A stretch of 64,000 nt of DNA from Gymnopus androsaceus JB14 (lineage: Eukaryota; Basidiomycota; Agaricomycetes; Agaricales; Omphalotaceae): positions 28,724 through 92,723 of the forward strand of contig ML769604.1 of assembly GCA_009733575.1 (NCBI GenBank), written 5' to 3'. Positions 12,457 through 23,267 of this stretch are shown here, piece after piece (the first letter of the stretch is position 1; every line of letters starts with the position of its first letter). The translations under genes and the position numbers were made by a program. The notes below the pieces were generated by a model. That model was not told the origin of the DNA, ran no database searches, and saw nothing but the letters and a program-made list of their open reading frames with translations.

Positions 12457-12963
12457 TCCTCCCTACGTTCATCACCCTCTCATCGATCTTTCCTCTCCGT
12501 TCATAGACTGATGCAGCAGCTCCTCAAAACTCGAACCAATTTCGCAACGCTACAACGACTGTGTGATGATTCGGTATACTAGGACTGACACGGCACCATA
12601 AATAGGTCAAAGGAGTCCGAGCATGCACACGATAGCGTGAAATAGAAGGTCGAATCCCATTTTCGAGTTAGTTCATCGAGCAAATTACAGTCTGTAGAGT
12701 CTTGGATAAAGCACGTTGATTCATAGACGTAGTATTTTATTTCTACAGCTTCTTTCCTACGCAATATGACAGCTTTTTAAACACGCCACACCGAATTGCT
12801 ACCACTAAGCGAACAATTTGTTTGCTCGATTTGTCTCGTTTCTTATAGATTTTTTCTGAATATCCTGGAGGGCCTCAGCAGGAGACTAGATCGTGGCCAA
12901 TTCAGAGGCGCGATCGGAGCTCATAGTAAACGATGAGGCAGCGCTATGATCATGATGAGTGCT
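12457..12963. other. intergenic, no gene seen
   Basis: No gene recognised between the small gene at 12456 and the left TIR of the element starting at 12964. Confidence 0.35.
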
Positions 12964-14591
12964 CATCAGGAAAAGCTTAATATGCAAAGTTATGAAAACT
13001 TTGCATAAAATTGCAGAATATTGTACATTATGCATCAAAATAGCATAAATAAGACAAATTGAGACAAAAATGTCATAAATTATGCAATTTAATGCATTCA
13101 GAGCATTTCTTATGCAATTGTTATGCAAATTCTACACAAGTTTCCACATTTGCCGAGCTGCATGAGGAAATGAGTTTCCTGTCAGTGGAACCTCAAGAGG
13201 CAAAGAGTTCATGCCCAAACCACTATCATGCATGTCGAGAGATTCAATGTTAATACAATGGAATAAGTTGCTCTAAGTTGGTGAAATTTGCATAATTATG
13301 CATAATTATGCCTATTTTGAGCAAAGTTACAAGAGTTAACAAATCCAACATATTTAAACTTCTTTTTCTGGAGTGGACTGGGCTCTGTCTTAGGGTCGGG
13401 TCTGAGGAGGGGCAAGCCATAAGTCGGGACAAGCCATAAGTCGGGACATCCACTAGCGATCGGAGATATCATGTCATTCGGCTAGAAGCCGGAACCTGCC
13501 CTAAATCAATATCATCACATCACGTTGTCAAGTTGATTTCATTGTTGATCGTCTTTTCTTCTACCACCATCTTCCCTCACTTTTCTCCCCTCACATCTTC
13601 CTACCCTCAGGTTTTACGAGTCGTTTCTTCACCGATTCATTCTCATCGAAACCTTCTGTCAAACTGACAACAATTGCTGGCCTGAACGATCTTTGTTATT
13701 GGATGCAAGTCGCTCAACGGTAGAACTGCTATGGCGCCATCTACAATACTTGTATGTGGTTAACTTTCTGTTCTTGTGTCACGCTGACTCGGCCTCGCTT
13801 TAGTACTGTCGCAGCAGCAGCCCAATCTCCTCTTGGTGCCAATGAGAATGATGGTCCTGCCATCGGTTGTCTCGACAACATTGTACGTGGTTTTTATATC
13901 ATTTTTGTTCATTTTTGACAATTATTAAGACCTCGACTCTTGTGAAGTTGATGAGAACAACACCGAACTTACCATTGATGGTCCCGACAACACCGTACGT
14001 CGATTTTTCATCATTTTTTTGTTCTTTTTTTGATGCCTTTTAAAAAGATCGAAACCGACTCTTCTCGGCTCCCGCTACACCTCGAATCAGCCTGACGAAC
14101 GCGGTGTAATTTGTGTCTACTAACATACCACTTGTTTTCTGCCACTACCCCCTGTCTGATACCTACATACACCATTGTTGCTCTTGTTGCTCCTGGCGTG
14201 CCTCCTGTCTGCCAGTTGCTCCTTCCGAGTCCGTCAAATGTATATACTGATCTTGTATGACCAACTATTATCTACTACTGTTACTGAACCATGACCTTGA
14301 GCCAATATATATATACGTTCCTGCTTCTTTGGTGGTCTGTGTCATTAGTATAAGAGCTTTTAGTGGCATTAAGCATCATTCATATCAGTGAATAATGGAG
14401 CATAAAAATGCATATAAATTGCATAACTTGTGCTATTATTGCAGTTTTTATCAAGGGACTTGTCAAAAGCATGTAACTTTGAATAATCTGCATAATTAAG
14501 GCATTTTTGCATATTTCAGCACATTTTATTCATATTTTGACTACATTTGACATATTTCTAGCATCTTTTGCATATAACGGTTTTCCTGATG
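12964..14591. mobile_element. putative non-autonomous TIR element (1.6 kb)
   Basis: The left end reads CATCAGGAAAAGCTTAATAT. The reverse complement of the right end reads CATCAGGAAAACCGTTATAT, an imperfect terminal inverted repeat of roughly 20 bp. Just inside both ends (12980-13310 and 14390-14580) the DNA is AT-rich and packed with TGCATAA/TTATGCA words. Such arrays are typical of subterminal transposase-binding regions. The middle (13500-14330) is less AT-rich and shows exon-like blocks but no intact ORF and no transposase. No clear target-site duplication was found. A non-autonomous DNA transposon is the best guess. Confidence 0.55.
13731..14095 (+). other. exon-like blocks inside the TIR element
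   Basis: Short open blocks separated by intron-like GTACGT...AG sequences: one reads ENDGPAIGCLDNI, the next EVDENNTELTIDGPDNT, the third ETDSSRLPLHLESA then stop. The first two resemble each other (NDGPA/IDGPD), suggesting duplicated short exons. The phases do not join into one clean protein, so this may be captured host exon material or a decayed gene. I do not recognise it. Confidence 0.25.
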
Positions 14592-14819
14592 CTTTTGATT
14601 CTGTTATATGTGAGAAGGGACTCGGGCGGTAACCCATACCCAAAAACCTCGAGAGATGACACAATTCTGTGTACCATGAGTTCTCAGTGAGCTTAAGGAA
14701 GATAGCAATGTCGTTGACAGATTAATCAGGGAAAGAAATGTCATACAAGACATAGGTTCGGATCAAGCCCCGATCACTCTGCATCCCTTTTTGGGATCTT
14801 GTTTGGTGAACAAACAAAG

Positions 14820-15725
14820 CTTCGTAGAAGGGGCTTGTATCAAACTCCGAAATCAAGGGGGGTAGTTGTTGCTCGCCTCGAGCTTGCACTTCTCACTTTT
14901 TCCACTAACTTTTGGTGAGTAATCTGCTCTTCTAGATCAGTACAACCCACTGACACCTCAGCTTCATTTGTAGGTTATATATAACTTATTTTATAATGTC
15001 ATATTTCGACCTGGTAGAACGTGGAATTTGCGCATTGAAGTGTGGCGATTTTGAGAAAATTGTCTGGGTGAGTCTTCAAGGTCTTCTCAAACGATTCCAA
15101 GGATATAGTCAAATATGTCTAGCACTTTTTATACCCCCCATTAATCCCATACATGCTTGTTGAGCTCAACAGTATCAGAAGCTATGCCACACAATGGCTT
15201 TGACTCTCAAACCTCTTCACCCAACACAACCTCAATACAAGGTGTGCCACAGATACATGAAACATTTGGAATCCACTAAGCTATATTTTAGGCCATTTCA
15301 GGTAGTCAACTTTGCATTGAACACTGCTTGCTGCCTCTGGTGACACATGTGACTTCTGTGACATCAGCCCCTCGCTGGTCAATATTTGAACGCGAGATGT
15401 GCTTCCCTGTCCGGGACCTCAAACCACATCAGTAATAGGATCATAGGGTCATTCTTAGTGTCCTTAACCACTAGTACCATTTCAGTATCAATTTATCTAT
15501 GAGAACAAGCACCATTTTGTTTTCAGATGTGACGCAACTTACTCAATACATAGCGAGTGAAGGAATTGATATATTAAGTTTCTAAGTAGTTGAGGGCCTT
15601 CAGATGCATCTCAGGTAGATACCTACTCTATACAAGCGAAGGGAATACGAAGTATATAATGGGTTATTGAGGGTTGATTCACCCCCTCTTATTTCGGAGT
15701 TTGTTACAAGCCCCTTCTGACGAAG
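14820..15725. mobile_element. putative TIR element (0.9 kb)
   Basis: The left end reads CTTCGTAGAAGGGGCTTGTA. The reverse complement of the right end reads CTTCGTCAGAAGGGGCTTGT, and both continue with CAAACTCCGAAAT and a G-run. The match spans about 45 bp with a two-base gap. There is no transposase ORF inside. No target-site duplication was found, so the exact ends are uncertain. Size and structure fit a MITE or other non-autonomous DNA transposon. Confidence 0.6.
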
Positions 15726-15863
15726 GATCACCCGTTACCGGGCCGGAGCAAAGGGCTTGCTCCGAACCTATACAAGACATGTGTACGACACAGCACAGCA
15801 TGCGTTTGTTGCATACTTATACCCGGCCTGTACATCTTATACCATTCCCAACTCTTCCTTGCC

Positions 15864-16130
15864 ATGGCTTCCTCGACTGCATTAACGGCGTTTTCTCCTT
15901 CATCCGCTAACTTGCGTTGCTTTGAAATAAATGAAAGCAACTTCACCGTTGACAATGGTGAAATGTTCTCGCGCGCGCAAAATTTTCAAATACATGGAAG
16001 CAGCTTCACCGTTGACAATGGTGAAATGTTCTCGCACGCGCAAAATTTTCAAATACATGGAAGCAGCTTCAACGTTTACAATGATTCATGTGTGTACTGC
16101 TCATCTCTCTCCTTTAGCTTTTTGTGTTAA
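15864..16130 (+). CDS. small ORF with 21-residue NLR-type motif repeats
   Basis: An 88-residue ORF from a good-context ATG (TGCCATGG). After a Ser/Ala-rich start come three motif units: CFEINESNFTVDNGEM, AQNFQIHGSSFTVDNGEM and AQNFQIHGSSFNVYND. The repeat period is 21 residues (63 bp). The pattern F-x-I-x-x-S-x-F-x-V-x-x-G matches the N-terminus of the STAND receptor at 55246 (FSIHDSQFNSVQGDQYN). In Agaricomycetes this kind of segment is common ahead of NACHT domains. Here no NACHT follows: the frame runs into CVYCSSLSFSFLC and stops, and a TIR element begins 80 bp later. It may be a standalone motif protein or an NLR first exon cut off by insertion. An intron donor after the repeats is possible (GTGTGTAC) but no downstream exon is visible. 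Confidence 0.5.
   Translation: MASSTALTAFSPSSANLRCFEINESNFTVDNGEMFSRAQNFQIHGSSFTVDNGEMFSHAQNFQIHGSSFNVYNDSCVYCSSLSFSFLC
15936..16090 (+). repeat. 63-bp tandem repeat, about 2.5 copies
   Basis: Units start at 15936, 15999 and 16062, the last partial. The first two differ at only two positions (AACTTC/AGCTTC and GCGCGCGC/GCACGCGC). The period is a multiple of three, so the ORF starting at 15864 stays open through the array. Confidence 0.9.
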
Positions 16131-16210
16131 ATTTTGCATACAGTCACATCATGCATCAAGAACAGCCCACAATGAACTGTGGTGGGTTTATTAGTACATA
16201 TTAAAAGTAG

Positions 16211-16992
16211 CATCAGCAAAACCCATATTTTCACTGGAGCTGCTGGAGCATCCAGAGAATTGAATAAGTCTCCAGAGAGCTCTAGAGAACTCTGGAGATG
16301 CTGGAGAGAACAAAGCTGTAGTTGCCGATTGATGGTACTTTGAGAATGATTGGACTTTCCTTTTTTGGAGCTAGTCTGGCTGTCAGCCAGAGTAGCGCCA
16401 AGAATGATGGCCTCGAGTGCCCTCAACATAATGATGGTTGCTGTCAGCAACTCCTCGTGTCATCAACAATGCTGTAAACTATCAGGAAGTGATATAAAAT
16501 GCATGGGCTTTCAACTTTCGAAGAAGATGAACTTGTATTTTTTTTTCCCTTCTCCCACTGTTGCAATGTTCCATCCTTTCACCGTAAGTTTCACTTTCAC
16601 ATAACGTTGCTTTTTAGAGGTGATTTCCAGAAATGCAGAAGGGTTTGGGCAATGGAGGCAGATATTGAGAAGAGCACTATGGAAACATTGGGAGGGGAAA
16701 AACAGGAGACTCATCCAGTACTTGTCACTTATTACTACTACATAATAATAATTGCTGTAGTGCACCTAAATATTGTCACAGTACATAAAAATGATGAATA
16801 TAAAATTTCTATTATTAATGCATGGTTACACGACATGGAAACTTGATTGAATAGCTCTCTGGAGGTCTCCAGAGGTCTCCAGAGGTCTCCAGAGGTTTAT
16901 ATTGGTCTCTGGAATAGGTAACCTTGCTCCAGCTGCTCCAGAAGCTACAGGCACTCTGGAGATCTCTGGAGACCACCCAGGTTTTGCTGATG
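16211..16992. mobile_element. putative TIR element with 3-bp target duplication
   Basis: The left end reads CATCAGCAAAACC and the right end GGTTTTGCTGATG, a perfect 13-bp inverted repeat. It is flanked on both sides by TAG (16208-16210 and 16993-16995), a candidate 3-bp target duplication as used by PIF/Harbinger-type elements. Subterminal regions are rich in CTCCAGAG/CTCTGGAG words: 16236-16310 on the left, and 16855-16980 on the right with three tandem GGTCTCCAGA copies. There is no transposase. It is probably a MITE. Confidence 0.65.
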
Positions 16993-16995
16993 TAG

Positions 16996-17875
16996 ACTAC
17001 TGTCAACTACAAGTAAACTACAACATAACTCCATTGGAACTTTGTGCTAAACTGGTGAACTAAACCAATGAACTGATGGTGCCAAGGCATCATGCATCAT
17101 CCTGGATAAACTCTCAATCGAAATGGTACAGTATATAAGTAAGTATGAGGAGTCCTGGAATAGGATGGAACAGATCTCATAAGATGAAAAATGCTGTCGA
17201 AAGATTCAGAAATGAAATCTGATGTAAGATGAGCAAATTTCATGATGAAAACAAAGATTCAAAACTTCTGACAATTTCAAAAATACAATTATACTTGGGT
17301 GCTGCAAATACAAGATGCGGTAAGTAATGGTCTTTGGAAGCTTTCCATACTCAAGACATAATCTAGACTAATGGCCAGGGAAGGTGAAGGAGGATAACTA
17401 AGAAAGCATTTGGTAGTACGACAGAATTGATGGACTCGATAGTTCACTGGCACCTGATCAAAATCGATCATCTGATACCTATAAGTAGTGGCAAAAAATA
17501 AATAAAATAAAAATCGAACAATTCCCTACCTTTGGCATTTCGTGGAGTTCAAAAAGATGAATCAAGAAACAGTGATCATCTCTTCAAGAATCTTCACCAC
17601 ATAGTATCACTGAATGTAACTGTGTTCTGAGCTCTAGGCAGGGCAGACATCTTGCACAACTTTTCAAAAACCATCAAAGCTTATGTTCTCTAACGACTAA
17701 GGCGTTGATGTTATGGCTATGACAGTTAGTACGTTGGCTGATTCAAGTTATAAACCATCCACACGACTCGGAATAGTTTGTCGCGTTCCATCCGTTTCCG
17801 TTTCCCCCTTCTCATATCAACAGCCAGCCCACAGTCTTTCTCCAACTTGCAAAGCACCAGTCCTCTCTTTCTCAA
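16996..17875. other. intergenic, no gene seen
   Basis: AT-rich sequence with no recognised gene. The last 200 bp are pyrimidine-rich and precede the CFEM gene at 17876. Confidence 0.4.
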
Positions 17876-18662
17876 ATGCGCGTCTCACTTCTGCTCTTGG
17901 CTGTTGTCACATCCACCTGCGTCTCAGCCTCGATTGATTCTCTTTTCTCGAGGCAGCTTTCTAATTTGCCCAGTACGTCTTGCTTTCTCCGGCACCTACT
18001 ACAATCGCGTAGTAGGGCTCAGTTTTTCTCTTTTCTTATCAAATCTATCTTAACTTCAGCTTGTGCTATCCCATGTCTTACTGCGACCACCACTACCACC
18101 TTTGGTAACTGCTCCTCCACCGACGAGGCCTGTCTTTGCAACAACTCGCAGTTCATCTCCACGACGACATCGTGCGTCGAGGGCGCGTGCACGGGTAACG
18201 ACTTGCAGACAGCTTTGCAAGCTGCGCAGGGGTTGTGTGCAAGTGCCGTGAGTATTATAGATCCCCTGGTTTGTTGTTATTTAAAGGCTGCTGTAAATGC
18301 TCGTAAATCCAGTCTCGGAATCGTGGCTTGATCTTTTTTCGGAATTTTTCTTCTTCCTTGATTTGCGATTCGATTTCCTTTTCTGTGGCTAATTTTTTCA
18401 TTGCTAGGGCGTAACACTTGACATCAGTTCAATTGCAAGTTCCGTTTCAGCTACGGGGACCGCTTCTGCCACATCTAGTGCTGCTACCACTAGTTCGAGC
18501 TCAAGGTAAGATCTGACCGTTCTCATGTTATTCATCCTTGCTAATCATACTGTCGTTGCTTGTGCTTGTAGTGCCGCACTTTCGAATTTTAATATGAATG
18601 AAATTTTTGCTAGACTTCTATGTCTAGTAGGCGCAGGTGTACTTGCTTTGCTCGCTCTGTAA
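17876..18662 (+). CDS. CFEM-domain protein, likely GPI-anchored (1)
   Basis: Four exons (17876-17972, 18060-18247, 18408-18505, 18572-18662), all in phase, giving 157 residues. A signal peptide starts MRVSLLLLAVVTSTCVSA. The mature region has eight cysteines in CFEM order: C-AIP-C, GN-C, EA-C-L-C, TS-C, GA-C and GL-C. A Ser/Thr/Ala-rich linker follows, then a hydrophobic tail (LLCLVGAGVLALLAL), as expected for a GPI signal. CFEM proteins sit at the fungal cell surface or are secreted; known members bind heme or act in host interaction. The exon plan and the start of exon 3 (GVTLDISS) match the next CFEM gene, so the two are tandem paralogues. The specific role is unknown. Confidence 0.9.
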
Positions 18663-19521
18663 GCTGATTCAGAGCTCTACATACCTCTCTACTTCCGATT
18701 CTTCCGTGATGCTTGTAGAGATCGTTTGCTTCTTCTACTCGGTCCCTTGTCCATTTAAGTATATATTTATTCTAATCGGATATTATTGTTGAGTCAGTGG
18801 TAGATTCAGTTGACCCGTCACTTCCGCCTTTTCACGTCGGTTAACGCTCCCTCTCCCTGTCCCACCTCTTTTACCTCTTTCGTGCCTCCCATTCCTGAGC
18901 CACCCTTGTGCGCGCAGGGTCAAAGTCATACCAATTTGAATGCACTGCTACATAGCTGTCTGCAGTATGCTCTGTTTCCCCACGTTTCCCCTTGATTCCT
19001 ACCCCAGCGCGAGCATCAAACAGAAGATTCTCCGTGATATGAATCGATCCCTATGTACTAGGGTCTAACTTCTTAAGCTTTGCGCTTGAATATTAGTGTA
19101 AAAACTTGAAGGCCTCTTGTTAAGGCTTTGCAACTGGGAAATGCTTCCGCGGACAGCACGCAGATAGAGGCGCTGGTCTGGCGGCCATCAGAAATCTCCG
19201 CGTTTCAACTTCCAATTTCAGTTCATCTTTGGTCAACTGGGTCGATGCTCATTGTTATGTTGTCAGATTCACTCTATCGTATATTAACCCTTGCACAGAC
19301 TTTCGCACTTTCCTTACGCTGCGCGTCCCTCACATCCCTTTCACTCGAGACGCTGGTCGACTCGCTGCAAGTTCAACTTCTTTTATCTCTTGCGACTGCA
19401 GACCTTCTTCAACTTCCCTATTTACACCTTCATATTCTATTCCATCCATCCTCTCGACAAGCCCAACATCGTTTTTTCACGACCCCTGCACAAAAAAGGA
19501 CACCAGTTTTTAATCCTTAAT
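18663..19521. other. intergenic between CFEM genes
   Basis: No gene recognised. The second half is pyrimidine-rich and is likely the promoter and leader of the gene at 19522. Confidence 0.4.
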
Positions 19522-20562
19522 ATGCATGGAGTATCAGTTATCGTGTTGGCTTTTGTGGCTGCCTACGTCTATGCCTCGCCGATAGAAACATCTTCCAAAA
19601 GACAGCTTACGACTATGTCGTCTTTGCCTAGTACGTTTTCCTCTTACTCGATCTTTTCGATTCTAATTGAACTCCTTCTTCCTTTCTTCTGCCTCCTTTC
19701 TACTCACTGCAATCGACCAAACAATCAACTATATGTCTCAAAAAAGCTTGTGCGTTCTCCTGCGGGGGCGCATTTGGCAGCTGTACCGCCAACGACGCGG
19801 CCTGTTTGTGTGGCAACACACAGTATGTCACCAATACGACAGATTGTATCGCTGAGAAATGCCAGGGTAGTGACTTGCAGGCTGCACTGCAGGCTACGGA
19901 AGGATTTTGTATGGGTGCGGTGAGTATCGCTTGGCTTGTAGGTTCGAATGTTCTGCTGACGCGAATGTATCTTCCTCTTTCCTTCCTTCAACCAATTCTC
20001 CCTGCCTGGATTTCTTTTGTTCCATAGGGCGTAACACTTAACGCAACCTCTGTTTGGGAAGCTGCATCTGCCGAGACTGAGAAAGTTTTATATGGATCTA
20101 CATCTAGCCCTGCCCCAGCGACCACCACCAGTGGGAGTGCCAGTAAGGCTACGAGTACGACTACCAGTGCTCCTACTGCGACGACGACCAGTTCGAGTGC
20201 CAGCAAGGCTACGGGTACGAGCACTTCTAAAGCTAAAAGCAAGAGGTATGTTCATACATCCGATCTGGAAAATGTTTCTTTCTTCACTGTGCTTTTTTCT
20301 TCGTTAATCTCTCCCCATTGCCCCTCCATCATCACATTCTATCTCCCTCTTTTCGTCTGTCCTTCTATGTTATCCTTTGTTCTATTCTACACTCTTGATC
20401 TTGATCTTCCTCGCTGCCTTCATATAAACTGTCAATGGTTGACTGACTTTTATTTATCACAGCAAAAACGCCGCCTTCTCCAACTCCATGTCCACCTACG
20501 AGCTTTTGAGTCTATTCGGCGCAGGTGTTGGCGTAATTGGAGCGGCTCTATTCGTTCTCTGA
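19522..20562 (+). CDS. CFEM-domain protein, likely GPI-anchored (2)
   Basis: Four exons (19522-19630, 19747-19919, 20028-20245, 20463-20562), all in phase, 199 residues. The signal peptide is MHGVSVIVLAFVAAYVYASP. The CFEM cysteines are complete: T-C-AFS-C, GS-C, AA-C-L-C, TD-C, EK-C and GF-C. Exon 3 opens GVTLNATS, nearly identical to the upstream paralogue, and contains a Ser/Thr/Ala-rich linker with the repeat SSASKATGTSTS. The C-terminus (LLSLFGAGVGVIGAALFVL) fits a GPI-anchor signal. Intron positions match those of the gene at 17876, so they arose by tandem duplication. The linker is longer here. It probably acts at the cell wall or membrane; the ligand cannot be told from sequence. Confidence 0.92.
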
Positions 20563-23267
20563 GCCTGTGCGAGCTGAAACATTTTCGCTCTCCTTGCTCC
20601 TTGCTGTATGGCACAACGTACATTCGGCGCTGGTTCTTTCAATGCTTATTTGTGTGGCACTGGATATTGGGCTCAAATGCGGAATAGGGATTATAGGAAT
20701 CGGAATTTAACCGGATTCGGATAGGGTACTTACCTGCGGAGGTTGGGGCGTAGTGGGTAACGAATCGCTTGAGTTATCAGAATGAAATCGTATACTTGGT
20801 GAATTGGACCTTTCCACGGTGGGTATCATTTAAGTGCGCTTGACCGTTCGCGATGCAAAGTCTTGAGCGATGGATCAGTCATCTTCCAAAGCGGAATATC
20901 ACCTTACCTTGCCTATTTGTTCTTCAACTCTTTCAACCGGGCCGTCTCACTCTGCTACATCCATCTCTCAGGTGTCCATTTACCACCATTTTTGCAGACG
21001 ATGTACCTCCTCCATGGGATTTAGTTAGTTTGCTGGTACCGATGGTTAATGGTATAGCGTGTTTGACTGTTGGATAGAACACGGCATGTGCCATTTCTCT
21101 CCTCCCTCCTCCCATAGCTTCCGACCGTCGCTAACGGCCTCCACTTGGCAGGCTCCTCCCTATTCTCCGCATTCAGCTTAATCGAGCACGACATAGATCA
21201 TCGGTTTAAAGCAATTGCATTAGAGGTTCTGTTGCAATAGTTGAAATGGATGGATAAGTTGTCAAAGGGAATGAATATCTGCAAATAATACCGCAATTCA
21301 AGAAATTTTGGAGACTGCCTGGCCTACATATAAACTGCCTTCCCTCCTCTTTACTATCCATATTCACAGGGAATGTATATTGGCATAAGGACGGACGTAG
21401 AGAGTATAAGCGTCAATTCCACAACGCTTTGATGATTTTTTCCGTCCGTCATTTTCTCGAAACGATACCTCCCGAGTTTGCACATGGATTATTTGTCGTA
21501 TGGTACGGTCGAAGTTCGAATTTTTTCCGAAAAAAAACTTTGCTCAAGGCAAATGTTGTTTAAAAGTATCTATTCACTGTTCAGGACGAAGTGACTTTGT
21601 GGATACATTTTTCAGTTTTTTTTTTGCAGCGCTATAACCAATGTGAAACTCACCACTGTAATTGACTACCGATCTTGCATCGATCAACACCGAATACATT
21701 CAACGTTGGTTAGACTTGGATGGTAAAACCTGGGCAAAGCCTGAGGAGCCTGCGGAGAGTTATGACGTCATAAGATAGAGTACGCTTTGACTTCAGTTAA
21801 GCAGCTGGTTCGACGTTTATATTCACCAAGAGCTAAATTCAGTGCTCCGTCTCATACGCAGAGCGTATTGCCCCAAAATGCAATGAACGGTAAATTGGCG
21901 TTAGATTCCCCGGAATGTCAACAATTTGATGTCAATCCGACGAGAATCCGATGACCGTTACATTCTCAAACATTTCAAACGTACCAGAATTTAATCGCAA
22001 TTTAACAGAGTCACGGTTTTCAATTCGTCTTACGGCCCTGGCATTAGCCGTCTCATTTACAGACGCTTCTTGACTAAGAAAATCGGCTATTCACCTAAAA
22101 AAGGACATCACGCTTCCTTCCCGGGAATCTGGTCTACTCCGGTCTACTAGGGATGCACTTTCCGTGGCTAATTTCGAAATATGAGCGCCTCTTCGTCAGC
22201 AGTCCTGCGTTGGTCCTGCGGACCGGATTGTACATGTATTCGTTTGGCTGAGTTTACCTACGCAGCCTCATGAAGGAATCGCGCGCGAGTTTGAGATATC
22301 CCCATCTGTTTTTATGTGCCACTGATCTAATTCTTTCCATTACTTCAGGAGAAAGCGTACACGGGGTTCGTGAAGTCGAAGAGCGCCCGTCTACTAGTAG
22401 AATTACCTCTCGCCGCAGTATCCCCCCTGCACCCCCACATCTCCGTTCCATTAAAACCACCGAGGTTAAGCCCTGAATGCAGCGCCATGCAAACACAGAA
22501 GAGGAGGATATGGTTTGCAGTAACAGTGTAAATAAGGAATGGGATGCATAAGCGCCGAAAATCGTCGCTTAGTGTGAAGCCCTATCCTTGGGGATGCCCA
22601 TACTCTTCCAATGATCTGTTTGGCGTACTACTTTCTACCAAGTAGCACATCTTTTATGCAGCAAAATACTTCGAATGGATCACGAAGTGACGGAGTGGTA
22701 AATCCTCCCCGTCGCACGCTGAGCTCAAACGTGGACTGTGGTAGGACCTCCTGTAGGTAATACTCTTGTAACGATGACTTATACTACTTGGGTTTCTATA
22801 GGAAGCTTCTATTTGCATGTCTACTAGTACTGAGCGTTTTTCCACCTCTTATGGTCTTGAACGGTGAGTATATGTGCCGCATGAAGCGAACTTCGAAGAA
22901 TTCAGCTATGTGCCTCTAGGCTCTGACTCTTCTCTCTCGCTGAATCTTTCCCCCGTCCTCTCATGCCATCTTTACTCAACTTATCATATGCGTCGATTTG
23001 ACACTGATGATCAGGTTCAGCATCCACATCCTCGAGGCCTCAAATTTCAAGAATCAAGAACGGCCATTCAAATATTCATTGTTTGACGCTCAGCGCTCTT
23101 TTAGATCAATCATAGCCTCATATTGGTTCAACGCGGTAGGTTAAAATAAATCCGGGTGGTCCATTGGACGTACCCACCGTCACTGTTCTTTCCCTCTCCC
23201 TCTCCCTCTCCTTCTTCTTTGCCTTCTCCGTTCTCTTTGCAACTCTGTTCCATTCACTAGAGACTCA
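20563..23267. other. gene-less stretch of 2.7 kb
   Basis: No recognisable gene on either strand. Several ORFs of 60-80 codons lack family signatures. A CTCCCT microsatellite lies near 23190-23215 in the promoter zone of the gene at 23268. Confidence 0.45.

Noticed and set aside
12886..14600. CRISPR-like or centromere-like AT-rich repeats
   Set aside because: The TGCATAA words are irregularly spaced and inverted; a transposon with subterminal repeats explains them better.
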